DNA from: Akebia trifoliata | Lineage: Eukaryota; Streptophyta; Magnoliopsida; Ranunculales; Lardizabalaceae | Direction: 5' to 3' | Assembly: GCA_017979445.1 (NCBI GenBank) | Contig: CM030710.1 | Coordinates: 10,464,248 to 10,528,247 of the forward strand | DNA: 64,000 nucleotides | Part shown: positions 46,801 to 59,229 of the stretch, in pieces | Layout of the letters: every line of letters starts with the position of its first letter | Position numbering within the stretch: position 1 is the stretch's first letter | Notes under the pieces: generated by a model | The model's input: the letters and a program-made list of their open reading frames with translations, nothing else | Databases searched by the model: none | What the model was told of the DNA's origin: nothing | Translations under genes and position numbers: made by a program

Positions 46801-46900
46801 CCTACTCTTTCTTCTTGACTTAAATACTGGATCAGTACCTGTGTACACATACATCTACTCAAATATCTATAACGTGTTTTGTTCTATGCGGAATAAATTA

Positions 46901-46978
46901 TTTGGATTAAACTGATTTTGGTGAGGATGATGTCTATGACGAAGAGATCATCACCATCAAAAATCAGCTCAATCCAAA
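46901..46978. repeat. Short palindrome
   Basis: The arm at 46901-46931 (TTTGGATTAAACTGATTTTG...) is complementary to 46947-46978 with few mismatches. It resembles the hairpin at 40628-40790 in motif content (CTGATTTT, GAGGATGAT). Confidence 0.6.
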
Positions 46979-47715
46979 AAATTTATGAGAAAATAATCCT
47001 CACCCAAAATCATCTCAATCCAAAAATTGTAATCTTGTCGAAAGTGATTTACATAAAATGGATGATCTCAAAATATTCCTTACTTGATAAAATGTCAAAT
47101 ACAAATTATCAAGATCAATCATTCAAATCATCGATCTCCAAAAATTGAATTATTGATCTTAACAATTTGAATCATCATCTCAATGATTCATATTCAAATG
47201 ATTTATAATCACTGATTTTGATGCAAAGGTTTATCTAGACGATTGGATCATAGTTAATATCAAAAATTTGAATTATCCTTCTCGACAATCATTAACACAC
47301 GAAAGGGGTTAGTGAGTAGACGTTAAGAAATTAAAAAAAAAAACTTATTAAATGGACTATCTAGTTACCTAAATAGAGTATAGGGGTCATTTAGAAAGAA
47401 ATCATAAATTGGGATTGATTAAGTAATTTTCTCCAAAATGATGGGTTTAGTGAGACTCCTAGGTATGTTCCAAGCCCAAGATGAAGAATACTTCATTTGG
47501 ATAAATAATCAATTTTTGAGCCACGTGGAATTTGTGTGGTAAGTGGTGGATCAAATTTTGCTGTACTAAGTAGACCATTAAGTCTTACTTTAAAAAGCAG
47601 CCTAAAGTTGTTGAGTTCTCTCTCGTACTGTACTGTTGTGGCCTGGCCTAGCTTCTTTAGGGAAAAAACTTTGAAGCCTCCAGTCCGCTTCAAAATTTTG
47701 AAGAAACCCTCTCTG
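46979..47715. other. Intergenic, no gene seen
   Basis: AT-rich sequence with repeated words (ATCATCTCAATCC, AATGATTCA). Nothing coding is supported; the overlapping ORFs near 47500-47800 run into the neighbouring transposon. Confidence 0.35.
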
Positions 47716-48381
47716 ATTCCACGTAAGGTTGTCAATGGGCGGTTCCGGTTTGATTCCTAAGAAATTTAAAATCTTAACTATTAATATTAGTCGGTTTCTT
47801 GTCAATTCTGGGTCCGATTTTAAAATAAATGAAATCGAAATCAGAACCGAAACCAGAAAAAATCACAAATACACATCGATTCCGATTTTCAAAATCAAAT
47901 GAGAAAAAATATATATTTCAAACCATTATAACAAAAAAAATTCCTTCAAAAAATTAATATATTATCAACAAAATTATTAACTTAATTGTAATTTACTATA
48001 TTAAATATATAAATTTATAATTTATTTCAAAAGTAAAAAAAATTTATCTTTGTTAAAAGTAATAATTTTTTAGAAGATTGACTCATTTTAAGTTTCAATC
48101 GATAATTTATACGAAAATTGAAAAATTATATATAACATGCATTTATTTTAAAATAAAAATACCTTAAATATTATGTAGTATGTAAATAAATGACAAAATA
48201 AATCGGTTCTGAATAACCGTAATTTGACTTCAATTCCGATTTCAATTTCTATCGGTTCAATTTCATTTTAGATTATGCTCTAATCGATTCTAATAAAAAG
48301 GGATTTGGATTCAGGATTTTCGATTCCAATTCCAGTTCGAATTCGATTAAATGGGTATCCATTAACACCCCTAATTACACG
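47716..48381. mobile_element. Non-autonomous hAT-like transposon with 8-bp target duplication
   Basis: The ends are TAAGGTTGTCAATGG at 47724 and the reverse complement of TAGGGGTGTTAATGG at 48373. The flanks ATTCCACG (47716-47723) and ATTACACG (48374-48381) agree in 7 of 8 bases. The interior is AT-rich with many TCGGTTC-like words and has no ORF. Confidence 0.7.
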
Positions 48382-49509
48382 TGACATTTCAAGGTGTTTC
48401 AAATTTTGACAGAAATGCATGGAATAAATTGAAAACGCCCCCCACCTGTCTTATAACAAAGAGGTTTCTTCAAAATTTGAAACGGAATGTCGGCTTCAAA
48501 GTTGGACCCTTTTTCTTGGATGGAGAAATCACAGCTGTATGAGAGTCCATTGTTTTGCTTTGAAGATTCATTGTTCTATTTTTCATTTGTGAATAAGATA
48601 TTGCCACGAGTGTTGAAAGATGAGGATCCCAAAAATACCCTCTAATAATTGTCAACGTCACATCTGATTGGGGGATTCTATTTTTTTAATGATCAAACCC
48701 GCTTTTTATTTATTTTTTTCTGCAGGAAAAACTGGTCAAGAAACTGAGAAAACTTTGAAATTTTAAAATGTCTTAAAAGTGATTTCGGGGCAAAGTTGAA
48801 ATTACACATGAACTACAGGAGAAAAGCATCACAGGGGATCTGGGATCTGCTTCCCTGTTTTAAAGGGCCTTGAATGAGAGTAAGTCTTTACGTATAATCG
48901 ATTTTATTAGGGTTGCAACTTGGGAAGACCAAACCCGAACCTCTTGGTTTCAACCCGAACTTGGGTTAAGTTTGGGCACAATTAGCTAGGGTTTGGGCAA
49001 TAATAAAAATTGACCGAACCAAACCAGATTGGGTCAGCATGGACATCGGGTGAATTATTTACAATTTTGACTTATTCGGCTTTAGAAACCTTAACATTTT
49101 AGAAGAAACAAAAAAAAAAATCATTTACAATTTTGGTAATTTTTTTTGTTTTTTTTGTTTTTTTTGGAAAATCAGACTGGTGCAGCAATTTTACGATCTT
49201 TACCATTTTGGCAAAATCACCCTTGTTTTTAATCAAGCAGCTCATAAATCAACTTCACGCTTCTCCATCCTTTATGCGAATAAACTACAGAAACATTCGA
49301 ATTAGTACAACCGTGTTCAAGAAATAATTTCAAATGAGAAACCAGATTTCATTCTACCTTTCCTTTCAGGCTGTGAAAACAGGAAAGAAAACACATTAAC
49401 AAGAGAAAACAGTATCCTTAAATCTCTGAACAGGAAGAGAACGGTAGCTCACAAGCACGCCGATAGTTCTCCTAAAAGACATCCCCTCAAAAATCTTTTT
49501 TAAAGCAAG
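48382..49509. other. Intergenic, no gene seen
   Basis: Near 48900-49050 are repeated AACCCGAAC/TTGGGTT words typical of short decayed transposons, but no ends could be fixed. The last ~180 bp may include the 3'UTR of the gene at 49510. Confidence 0.35.
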
Positions 49510-50972
49510 TTATTTAACAGAGGGCCTTTTCTCCATGGTGTAAGGGTAGTACTCTTTGCCGTTGTCCATTCTCGTTGTCTGACCACCGATGTCCAAAGCT
49601 GCAGAAGTGACGGCCAAAGAGGCTCCAGCTGCGATTGCCATCGGAATGCTCCTTGCTGTAAAAAAAATTGGCCAAAACCCAAATTCAATATATTTGACTA
49701 CAAAAATTTGTGATTTTAAGAAACAATATCTGGAAGGCAATACAAACCAAGATAATGAATTTCAACGACATGATTTTGGTGTGTCTAACAAATTCATTTC
49801 TAGAATCCGAATAAGGGAAAGGATTAGCCAACGAATCCCCCCAACCTCAAGATTCCAGCTCGGTCTAAGAGGATTGCATAATAAGACAAGACATTAAAGT
49901 TGATCTGAACTCTCCTTTTGTTAGAGATCTGCACATTAAATACGATATCCTACGGTACTTGTCAAGTTAGGATAAGACATTTTCTGATTAATCTACTCCC
50001 AAACACACATTAAATACAATGAGACGCTACTAATCCAGAACAAGAACAAGACATTGTGTTTAGAGAGATTGAAGTCGATGGGTTCTGGGGGAGGAACCCA
50101 AAAATATCATTCGTATAATCCCCAAAAAAAATCCCTTACTTTTAATTTTTCTTGTTTGTTTGAAACTTCTCTAATTCTTCTGAGAGTTAAACTGAGCTGA
50201 ACCCCCCCCCCCCCCCGGGCCAAATAATTGCCAAAACCTCTTTTATCAGGAATAATTCACAAAAGAAGGCTGAACGAATTTAAGAGAGAAACGCATATGG
50301 GTCAATAGACAAAGCAGTTGTCATGATATCCAGTGTTATCGAAACTTATCCAAACATTTTCCTAAAAAAATTTGACAATTAAAAGCACAATCTGGTTTAA
50401 AATATCGTATCAATTGAATGTTTCGGTTAATAAAAAAACTGATAAGGTGTCAGCCTATTCCGAAACATTCCATGTTTCAGGGTCAATGTTTCATATCGGT
50501 CTTGGCCTATACCGATACATTCCAATATTTTGAACCACAAGCACAATAATTATTAACTAGAGGGGGGGGAAGCAAACAAAAAACCTGTTTAAGTAGTTAG
50601 AAGAATTATTAAAGAAAAACATAGAAACCAGAAGTCCATACCTTTGAAACCCAAAACAGAAGCCCCAGCAACAAAACCGCCAACAGCACCATTGAAGAAG
50701 TCTCTCTTCATCCTGTAGTTCTGCATCAACTGCTCCACACCTATATAAACCCCTCCAATTGCGGCGAAGGTCAGCCCATGATTACCCATCATCTTTAAGG
50801 TCCTTAGAAGACCCGGAAGAGCAACATTTCTCTCCACACGAGGCACATCATACCAAGTGGCAAGAACTGTGCCCCAAATAGTCCCAACAGCCAAACCCAT
50901 AGTAGCACCCTTGAATGTTTTCATGGCCGGGGTATCATCATTCTCCAAATATCTGAGCTCTGAAGGATCCAT
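49510..50972 (-). CDS. OEP16-3: Outer envelope pore protein 16-3 / complex I subunit B14.7-like, two exons
   Basis: Exon 1 is 50972-50642 and exon 2 is 49655-49510, joined across a 986-bp GT-AG intron (donor AAAG/GTATGG, acceptor TTTACAG/CAAGG; phase 1). The product is 158 residues, close to the family's usual ~159. It begins MDPSELRYLENDD and belongs to the Tim17/Tim22/Tim23/PMP24 family: glycine-rich membrane helices lie near residues 20-40, 65-85, 90-110 and 113-133, with ERNVALPGLLRTLKMMGNHG and GGVYIGVEQL highly typical of OEP16-3. The C-terminus keeps GGQTTRMDNGKEYYPYTMEK. Plant members are reported both as a plastid/mitochondrial envelope channel and as the mitochondrial complex I subunit B14.7. 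No defect is seen, so it is probably functional. A 5'UTR intron is possible (TTAG just upstream of the ATG). Confidence 0.95.
49656..50641 (-). other. Intron of the OEP16-3-like gene
   Basis: Bounded by GT at 50641-50640 and AG at 49657-49656 on the minus strand, with a T-rich tract before the acceptor. It contains a C14 run at about 50203-50216. The ORF at 49589-49897 is a shadow. Confidence 0.9.
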
Positions 50973-52329
50973 GGTTCTCGACTAATTTCAAAGTGATCAA
51001 AGTATAACCATATGAATAGAATCTTTATTTGCAAGGTAGAAATAAATTTAAAATCAAATTAAGGAAAATGAGTAAAACTAGCCAAATAAATAATTACAGT
51101 CAATTTGGGAAATTGATTGAAACTAAATTTTTTTTCATAAGTAAGCATTGAAACTAAAAATAGATTAAGTGAAGAGCTCTGGAGGGACACACTAGAAACT
51201 TTCTCCCTTAAATTAAACACCAGCAAAAAAAATTTACACAGGTCAACAAATGTTGCAGTCAGAACATGAATTCAATCCTACCCAACATACTACTCTGCCA
51301 AATCAACAATTTCAGATCAATTTAAAGATTTAACATCATTTTACACTGGCCATCAACCTGATACGGCCCTCGATCCAGTTTTTCAACATATAATGCACAA
51401 GTGGTGACATATTGCGAACAAAGTAAACACAAAACTAAAAGAATCCAAGGGTCTTTATTCAAAACTATCCAATGAATACCAATATCAATAAAATTCCTAG
51501 TAATCAGACACCAATGAATCTGGTGAAACACATAACATGAAAAAAATTCATTCATTAACCATAACTGGAGCAAAGATAACATCAGCATACTGAATCGAAA
51601 GACGAATTTCTGCATATTTTATAGCTATGAAAATTTTGAATGGTTACTTAAAAGTTACAACAAGAAATCTCAAATGAAACTCTGACCAAGCGTTCTCTAG
51701 TATGCATAATAGTCAATCAGTCACCAAGTTGGGATTTTATAATAAGTCAGAAAGGGCAAATTTGGTAAAATCCGAAAAATATTGAGGAAAAAAAGGAAAA
51801 AAAAAAAAATTGAGCTAGAATTAGGGCCATACAACTGTTCCTACTAAGTGGTGTTCTCATATTATATCATCAAATCTCATGTTAAATTACAGTATGAAAT
51901 CACCAAACCCCATATTAATATCATCTATGCATCAACAAGAAGTAACCACGGCCTACAGCGTATTCAAGGTTCATATTGCCTGAAGTATAAAGAGATTACA
52001 ATCATGAGTCCAAGTTAGGGTTCAACAATTGGTTATAATCATCAAAATCAATGCATCCTAATTATCTGATGCTTCATCGATAAAATGGTCACCAAGGTAA
52101 AAATTTTCTTTTCCTGATTTAATAGTAAAATTTGTGATTTAGTCACTCGTAAAAATCGTGACTTATTGAAAAAGCAGTGATGAAATCAGTGAAGAAAGAA
52201 AGTCGCAATCTAGTCATAAATTTCCAATAAGTTGAATAATTTGGTTACAATTGCTAGTACAAACACTCCCTGCAGGACCTTACATTACTAAAATTTAGTC
52301 TAACTACGACAACACAATCAAAATTTAAA
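50973..52329. other. Upstream region of the OEP16-3-like gene, no gene seen
   Basis: This should hold the promoter and leader of the gene on the minus strand, but I cannot fix a TATA box or start site. ORF 51322-51615 has no recognisable feature. Confidence 0.4.
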
Positions 52330-52610
52330 TTTGAATTTTGATCCACACTATCGATTTTGGAGATTCTGGAGCTTCTTTTCTATTGGTGCAAATTGAACAT
52401 AGAGTATGAACTGTTGTTCTTCAAGGATTTTGTGCTTATATGGCTTGAGCTTCACTCCTTGTGGTTGGCAGTGTTTTCTGCCTCTGTTTTTTCTTTTGTT
52501 TTATCTCTATTTTGCTTTCTTGTATTCTTGGAGGACCTTTCATCCTCCTGTTTTGGTTTCAATTAAATTTATACTCATAAAAAATAAACCTCTTTTTTTC
52601 TTTTTTTGAT
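52330..52610 (+). mobile_element. LINE-like 3' end
   Basis: CTTGGAGGACCTTTCATCC near 52527 followed by AATTAAATTTATACTC and an A-rich tail looks like a plant L1-type 3' terminus. It resembles the minus-strand one at 36063-36170. The two ORFs here are not credible. Confidence 0.4.
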
Positions 52611-53099
52611 AGGCTATGTAGTACCCAATTTTTGCTCTTGCTTCTCTTTCTTTCTTTTTTCTTTCTATTTTTTTATTAGGAAGAATGCAGGGTCGCAGTT
52701 CTCTTACACAACATACTAAATAGTATCATTAGAGAGGATGCCAGGGGCAAAGCTATGTTAGACTGTAATGCTTTATCTTATTAATTTAGTCGGTTAGAGG
52801 TCCACTTAAACCCCCAATTACCCTCCAAAAAAAACACCATACAAAATATTAACTATATCAGATGGTGGGGATAATAGATGTTACAAAAAAGAACTCTTCA
52901 AATACATCTTTCCTAGCAATCCAATCTGAAAAGTTCACTCCAGACTCTTTAAATTTCATTTGCCATCCCAAGGTTGAGGTCTACATTTCGTTGCACTCCA
53001 CTAATAGTTTGGGAAATTTCATAGATTTTTATATGTTATGCACCAAGAAACCAATCCTGAATTCCCCTAAATAATTACTTTTTCAAGCCCAAATTGACA

Positions 53100-53260
53100 A
53101 AGAAGATGGATGATTGACCATGTTAGACCTCGCAATGTAAACAAGTAGTGAACCAGTTAATCACCTCCTCATTCATTGCCATCTAACATCCCTGGTATGG
53201 TCCAATTTCTTCAGTATCCGTCCACTTCTGATCATTATTTTAGGCAACCCACGACTTTAA
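53100..53260 (+). pseudogene. L1-type LINE zinc-finger (zf-RVT) scrap
   Basis: The plus strand reads SEPVNHLLIHCHLTSLVWSN with FF after it, the conserved Cys/His region found after RT in plant L1 ORF2. A stop lies just before it, where the first cysteines should be. No RT is attached. Confidence 0.6.
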
Positions 53261-53693
53261 GGGGAGTATTTTGTAGAATTTGAACTTGTTTGCGACAAAT
53301 ACAACACCATTGGAAGTAACTTAGCTATAGGTTCATTTTTTTTTTCTTCATGTTATTTTGTCATTATTAAAGTTCTCATGTTCTTCTGGTCCAAGATTTT
53401 TCAAAGAATTCTGATATCTTTTCTTCAAGAATTATACTTTTAGATGGGAGTCAGTAATGTTGCTACACATAGATGCTTTTGGTGAATTGGTTAGGTTTGA
53501 ACAAATGCCTTCACCACCCAATCCACCATCTCTAACTTCTAACGTGCCTCCGAGACCCACTTCCAACCTCTTTATATTATACAATCTCCCATATCAACAG
53601 ACCAAAAGGAAGTCCTCCCATATGCATCATCTTTAATATAGGCTTGGAGTTTACCATAGACTTCAGGAATAACTTTGGATCCCATCTCATCCC

Positions 53694-54293
53694 TCTTTGA
53701 AGGATTTGGGGAAAAAAAGGGGCTTCGGCCACTGCAAGAGATGAGAGCTCAATCTATTGAGAATTTGGCCCGGTAGATGTGTTAAGAATCAGATCGAGTC
53801 CAACCCGATTCAAACGGTTGGACTCGGGGCCGGAGCCAAGGGTATAGGGCTGACAATGGGTCGGGTGTGGGTCGGATGAAGCTATATCTATATCATTATC
53901 CAACTCTATATCTGGTTATCCGCATCCAACTTTTTACCCACTTTTGCTAAGGATATCCATATCCAACTATTTATCTAATTTTTTAAAGGATATCCGTTTC
54001 TGATTTGTGCCCAAATTTCAAATGGATATCCAAGTCGGGTATATATGCCTCATTGTGAAGATGATAGAAAAAACCTTAATTATGGATTATACATATATTT
54101 TATAATGAATTTACCGTATTAAATTCAAATACCGGATAGAACACATCACTATCTGACCCTAAAAATATCCAGATAAATTTATACGAATTCATACTCGAAT
54201 AAAAAAAATAGTACCCATACCTGAATAACTCTGGTAGGATGAGTCAGTTAAATGGATATTATCTAACCCATTGCTAGCCCTACAAAGGTAGGT
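53694..54293 (+). repeat. Left arm of a ~600-bp inverted duplication
   Basis: The arm is the reverse complement, with divergence and small gaps, of 57992-58605. It includes about 150 bp of host sequence (GAAGGATTTGGGG... to GGAGCCAAGGG) plus the whole hAT-like element at 53845-54282. Confidence 0.85.
53837..54290. mobile_element. Non-autonomous hAT-like element, copy 1
   Basis: Ends TAGGGCTGACAATGGG (53845) and the reverse complement of TAGGGCTAGCAATGGG (ending 54282). Flanks CAAGGGTA and CAAAGGTA form a 7-of-8 target duplication. No ORF. Confidence 0.75.
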
Positions 54294-54592
54294 TTTATAT
54301 GAGAGATTCACATAAAATGACCTAAATGTCCATGTCTTTAACATCTATTCAAAACCTCATGATTTTTCTCCCACAAAATCTGGCATTTCCAAGTTGTTAA
54401 TTTCTAAGATAAATTATTCAAAACAAATTTTAAACTATTCAATCTTATCTTCAAACCATCATATTCAATGTCTTGTAGTAAATCTTTGTTTTTTTAACAC
54501 AAAAATCCATTTTTCTACTTCTCCTAAATCATATCTTCTTAAGATTTGAAGGTTGTTAAAGATAAAACCTTATGATTGAAGACAAGATTATC

Positions 54593-55619
54593 CTAGAAAT
54601 CCGTCATCTTCAAGTTTATCCCAGAATCAAAACCTAAATAAAACTTTGATTCCAAGAACCCATCTGGCAGCCATTCAAATTTAAATTCCTCTTTAAAATC
54701 GAATCCAATTGGATTTCGAAGAATCCATATGAAACTCTTCCCACTTTGCTGTAACTTTTTTGCTAATTCCTTCATTTGTGCGATTGGGATGTTGTTCTAA
54801 GATCCAAATGAGACGTAAAGAAACGATTTTGATGGGTTTAGGTTAAGCCATTCGGTGCACGTTAGCGGTGACAACCCAGGTTCCTACCCTCCTCTATAGT
54901 ACTCTTGAGCTGAAACTGGAAGCAAAGGCCCAATTGCGCAAACAGATTTTCCAAAAAATTTCTCCCAATTTTTCGATCACTTCGACTATGTTCCAGAGAC
55001 TACCGTCGGACTGTTTATAGTACAAAGCTTGTTTAACAAACAGAGATGATGGATTGTTTGGGTTTGAAGCTTTCATATTGCTGGACAGTTGGAATCGATG
55101 ATTTGTGACGTTTGGGAGATCAGGTAAAGTTAACACATCGGCGCATGTTAGCTTATGTAGGAAATGAGTCCAAATGGAGTTGTAGATGGACATAGCGTAA
55201 GGTCCAAAACTGTAAAGAGGCATGTGTCGTGATCCAAAGCTGTGTGACATCAACTGTGAAACCTAAGAACATATCGGATATAATACAGATGGGAGGACAT
55301 CCACCGTTAGATTGAGTGATCTGAGAGATCAAACAGTGGAAAGAAGGTTTGAGGTGGGCCTCTGAGTTATGATAGAAGGTTGAGATTGTTGATTGGTTTG
55401 TAAGGGTGTCGATGTTTTGTATAGTTTCCAGGAAAGGGAGTTGTGCAAAATTAATGGTGGAGTAGGAGATGAAACATGGGCGTAGGTTAAAGATGTTAAC
55501 GAGGGTGCTCACGATAGTGATAGGGTTCTTTACGCCAAGAATCGGGTAAGGTCAAGGAAAGGGTTGGTGTGGCCTTGCGCCATGAATAGAAAGAGAACCA
55601 CTACTTTAGGCTTCTCCAT
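54593..55619 (-). pseudogene. UDP-glycosyltransferase pseudogene (UGT92A-like), C-terminus missing
   Basis: The minus strand starts MEKPKVVVLFLFMAQGHTNP at 55619, the N-terminal acceptor domain start of plant family-1 UGTs with the catalytic histidine in GHTNP. A frameshift at TRFLA follows, then frames 55512-55153 and 55253-54894 continue the acceptor domain (CPPICIISDMFLGFTVDV, CADVLTLPDLPNV). The last piece, 54775-54593, reads MKELAKKLQQSGKSFIWILR and EWLPDGFLES. It ends before the PSPG box that binds the UDP-sugar. At least three frame changes and the lost C-terminal half make it a pseudogene. The wording of these blocks is closest, from memory, to UGT92A. Confidence 0.85.
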
Positions 55620-55942
55620 CTGACTTTTGTTTATCATACATCGATGTTTCGATGGGTTGTGAGGGTTTAAAAGAGGGAGTAGTTAGGGCACGATGACGAA
55701 ATAGATGAGCGGGGTTGAACTGGAATTTGTAATTTGTGCCGAATTGGGGCCCACATTGTCTGCCTATAAAGGGCCAAGTGAGTCACGCTCTCACCTTTAG
55801 TATGGGTGAAGTCCAATTAGCCTTACTAAGTTAGTAAGGATTTCATCTTTACTAAGAATTCTTGGACTCACCTTGGCGTATAAAAATTAAAATTAAAATA
55901 AATGTCGGAGACCTTACAATTTTCTAAATTAAAGAATAATTG

Positions 55943-56105
55943 AAGTGACCTCAAGCTAGAACCTCATATCGCAATTCATGACGTGAAAGTGGATAGGAAC
56001 CATAGATGCTTTTCCACGCATATTTTGATGAAAAGTATCTACGGTTCCTATACACCTTCATGTTATGAAGTGCAATATGAGGTTCTAGCTTGAGGACACT
56101 CTAGC
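55943..56105. mobile_element. Hairpin MITE, copy 2
   Basis: AGTGACCTCAAGCTAGAACC at the left is mirrored by the complement of GGTTCTAGCTTGAGGACACT at the right. The arms pair over about 75 bases each, so almost the whole 160-bp unit is a palindrome. It is a relative of 34141-34303, with the shared core AAGTGGATAGGAACCATAGA. Confidence 0.8.
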
Positions 56106-57991
56106 ATGACTATATCCGAAAGCGCCTAAAATCAAAGTTTGGCCTACACATCTAAAATGGGGACCCATTGATTGGGATGGACCTCATATGATTTGGACTT
56201 GGACTATCACAAATAAAACTCATGATCTAAACAAATCTAGGTGATCCACATTAAATATTGGGCCTTAAACTTAAATAAATGACTTTGACCCATCAATAAT
56301 CCATAGAGTCCTCAAAATTAAAATTGGACGAAGTTAACCTTTATACCAACTAATCAAAACTCATTAAGTCGAGGTATAGTTGAAAAATTAAATTATCACA
56401 AGTCTATAAATACCAAAGTCTCCCTCATTGGTAAGAGACCGAGATCACTTTATCTTAGAAGATAAAAGCTCTCTCTCTATAAGTTCTCAAATCCTCCTCT
56501 AGAGATAAAATAAGGTTCTTCAAGAGATACTTAGACTCTAATTAAAGAGAAGATCAAGTCCTAAAGTCCTTTCCCGAAAGTCAAGAAATCATTCTCAGTC
56601 GATCAAGCGCAGAACCCAAATAGAAGGAAATCTATAGAAAACCTCGACAGAAATCAAACATCCCAACCATTCTTCTGCAAATCAAAAAGTCTACTTCTTA
56701 GTTGATCAATCGTAAAGTCTAAAGATAAGAAATCTACAACATATTTTTGTATTTGATTGTTAATAAGAGGAAAACGCTCTCTAAAACAAATGTACTGAGA
56801 TTTGTACTCCTATTTTTATCAAATCAATAAAAATTATTTTCAATCTTGTTTCTTGTATCTCGAGGTAGATCATGAAATTTGTTGTTGACAACATAATCTG
56901 ATGCTTCAAGGTTGTAAAGGACAAAATTTTATGAATTTTAATTTTAAGTTTGAAAGTAATGTGGAAGTTCGGTACTCGTCCGTTTTCGAAACCTTGAATC
57001 AACCTTTAAAGGATTTTTATTTTTTTTATTTGAGTTGTTTGATGAAATTTAGAGGACTATATTGTAGGATTGTTGATGTGATAATTCATTTGAGCAAAAC
57101 AACCCTTAGTAAGGCTTAAAATCTTACACTGTTAATAAGGTAAGTGTTTCACTTTCTATATCGGCCAAGTAAGACCACAACCCTCTATGTTTCTTGGTCT
57201 AGCTCAGATTAGAAAAAAGTACCTTTTTTTTTAATCCAAGACTTTAAAATTAAATTTGAATGGTAAAAAAAAAAAATCATTTTTAATTTATATTTATCCT
57301 ATTATGGTTTTTTGTTTTTTGTTTTTTGTTTTCTTTTTTTTTTTTTTTTTTTTGTTTTTTGTTTTTTGTTTTTTTGTTTTTTTGGAAGCCATGTGAAGAT
57401 GAGGTTAAGGAATTTTCCTCAATAAGAAAAGTGTGTATCCAAATAAAAGAAAAGAAATATGGATTGGATGGTGTCATTGTAAGAGCATCTCCATTTGAGA
57501 TTTCTATGTTAGAACACCGTTTTTTTTTATTTTTTTTATTTTTTTTATTTTTTTTCAGAGAATGAAGAGTGCTTTTAGATCATCACCAGGGTTTGAGTTG
57601 AGCTTGGGTTGTGGATTCTACTACTTAGGTTGAGCCAGGGTTTACCCTCCAACCCACTGAGGTTGCAATCCTAAGAATAAGGGGGCATGTCATCAGTTTC
57701 AAAGTACATGAGGTATATGTAATATTGATCAAAATGTGAAAGGGTATCTTTAAAAAATTGAGAAAATTTAATTGGAATAGGTGAGGCATGTCATCAGTTT
57801 GTAAACACAAAAATATCTTTAAATGATCCAAATTTGAAAGGTATCTTTACAACTTTGGATTTTTTTGATGAAATTGGCCAGAGGGGCATATTATTAATTT
57901 GAAATTAAAACAAAGGGGGTTCTTTAATATTCATCAAACTATTGAGGGATCACTCTAGATTTTTCGACCGAGTTGTCCCCTCTTGAGTCTC
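56106..57991. other. Intergenic, no gene seen
   Basis: No coding region is supported. A T-rich (TTTTTTG)n low-complexity tract is at about 57301-57385, and another T-rich run at 57515-57555. Confidence 0.4.
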
Positions 57992-58605
57992 GCCTACATT
58001 TGTAGGGCTAGCAATGGGTTGGATAATATCAACTTAATCAACTCATCCTACCAAAGTTATTCAAGCATACGTACAATTTTTTTATACGATTATAAATTCG
58101 GATAAATTTATCTGTAATTATTTTATCCAGATATTTTTAAGGTCAGATAGCAATGTGTCTTATCCTGTATCTGAATTTAATACGATAAATTCATAATAAA
58201 ATATATGTATAACCCATAATTAAGGTTTTTTCCATCATCTTCACAATGAGGCATATATACCCGACTTGAATATCCATTTGAAATTTGAGTACAAATTAAA
58301 TACGGATATCCTTTAAAAAATTAGATAAATAGTCGAATATGGATATCCTTAGCAAAAGTGGGTAAAAAGTTGGATGCGGATAACCGGATATAGAGTTGGA
58401 TAAGGATATGGATATAGCTTCCTCCGACCCACACCCGGCCCATTATCAGCTCTACACCCTTGGCTCCGGCCTTGAGAACAACTGCTTGAATCAGGTTAGA
58501 CCCAATTGGGTTCTTAACACATCTATCAAGCAAAATTCTCAATAGATCGAGCTCTCATCTCTTGTAGTGGCCAAAGCCCTTTTTTCCCCCAAATCCTTCA
58601 AAAGC
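57992..58605 (-). repeat. Right arm of the ~600-bp inverted duplication, with hAT-like copy 2
   Basis: Reverse complement of 53694-54293. The hAT-like element here spans 58003-58454 and the shared host segment 58455-58605. The ORF at 58321-58542 is a shadow. Just beyond, 58606-58640 looks like an exon end followed by GTAAGTTT, but no gene could be attached. Confidence 0.85.
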
Positions 58606-59229
58606 GCTCTCTTTTCGATCTTCTGGTTTTCTCTGTAAGTTTATGGATTTTTTTAAAAAAATTTAATCTATTTTTCTTTTTAAGACTTCTTCTTGTTTTG
58701 ATCGTTGGTGATTTTTACTATTTAAGTTGTTAATGCCTTAGGATTTCGTGTTTTAGTTGCAAAAGTGTTCTTTGATTCAAAATTTATTAGCTATTTTCTA
58801 TCGAAGAATCAATTAAGGTTTTAGTGTTAGGGTAACAACTTGAGATGAAATGGGATCAGTTGATAGGTTCAGGGATCAAAGAAGCAAATAAACAGGTTGA
58901 CTCACTTAGTAGGTGAGTCAAACAACCTCCTTGGGATATGCTATATTTCATAGAAGTTGCTTGGGCTTCCTAGAGCCACTTAAATTGTTATATAATTTCA
59001 AATAAATAATCCTAATGGAAAACAAAAAAATTATTCTAATTGTGAAAAATCATCTAAATTAAGAGTAGAATCCTAATAACCATGCCAATTGTGAAGAATT
59101 CTAATAATCGGATGCTCAATTTCACAAATGGGTTGCACATACAACTTACCCAATTTTCGAGCTCTTAATGTGTTCATGAACTCCCGTGAGGTGGATTCAA
59201 AAGGGTTTGAAGTTATGATGTTAGTAGTT
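58606..59229. other. Intergenic, no gene seen
   Basis: AT-rich sequence with no supported gene. The first ~35 bases could be a 5'UTR remnant with a splice donor (TCTCT/GTAAGTTT at about 58635). Confidence 0.35.

Noticed and set aside
54593..55619. Functional glycosyltransferase gene
   Set aside because: It has frameshifts and lacks the UDP-sugar-binding C-terminal half.
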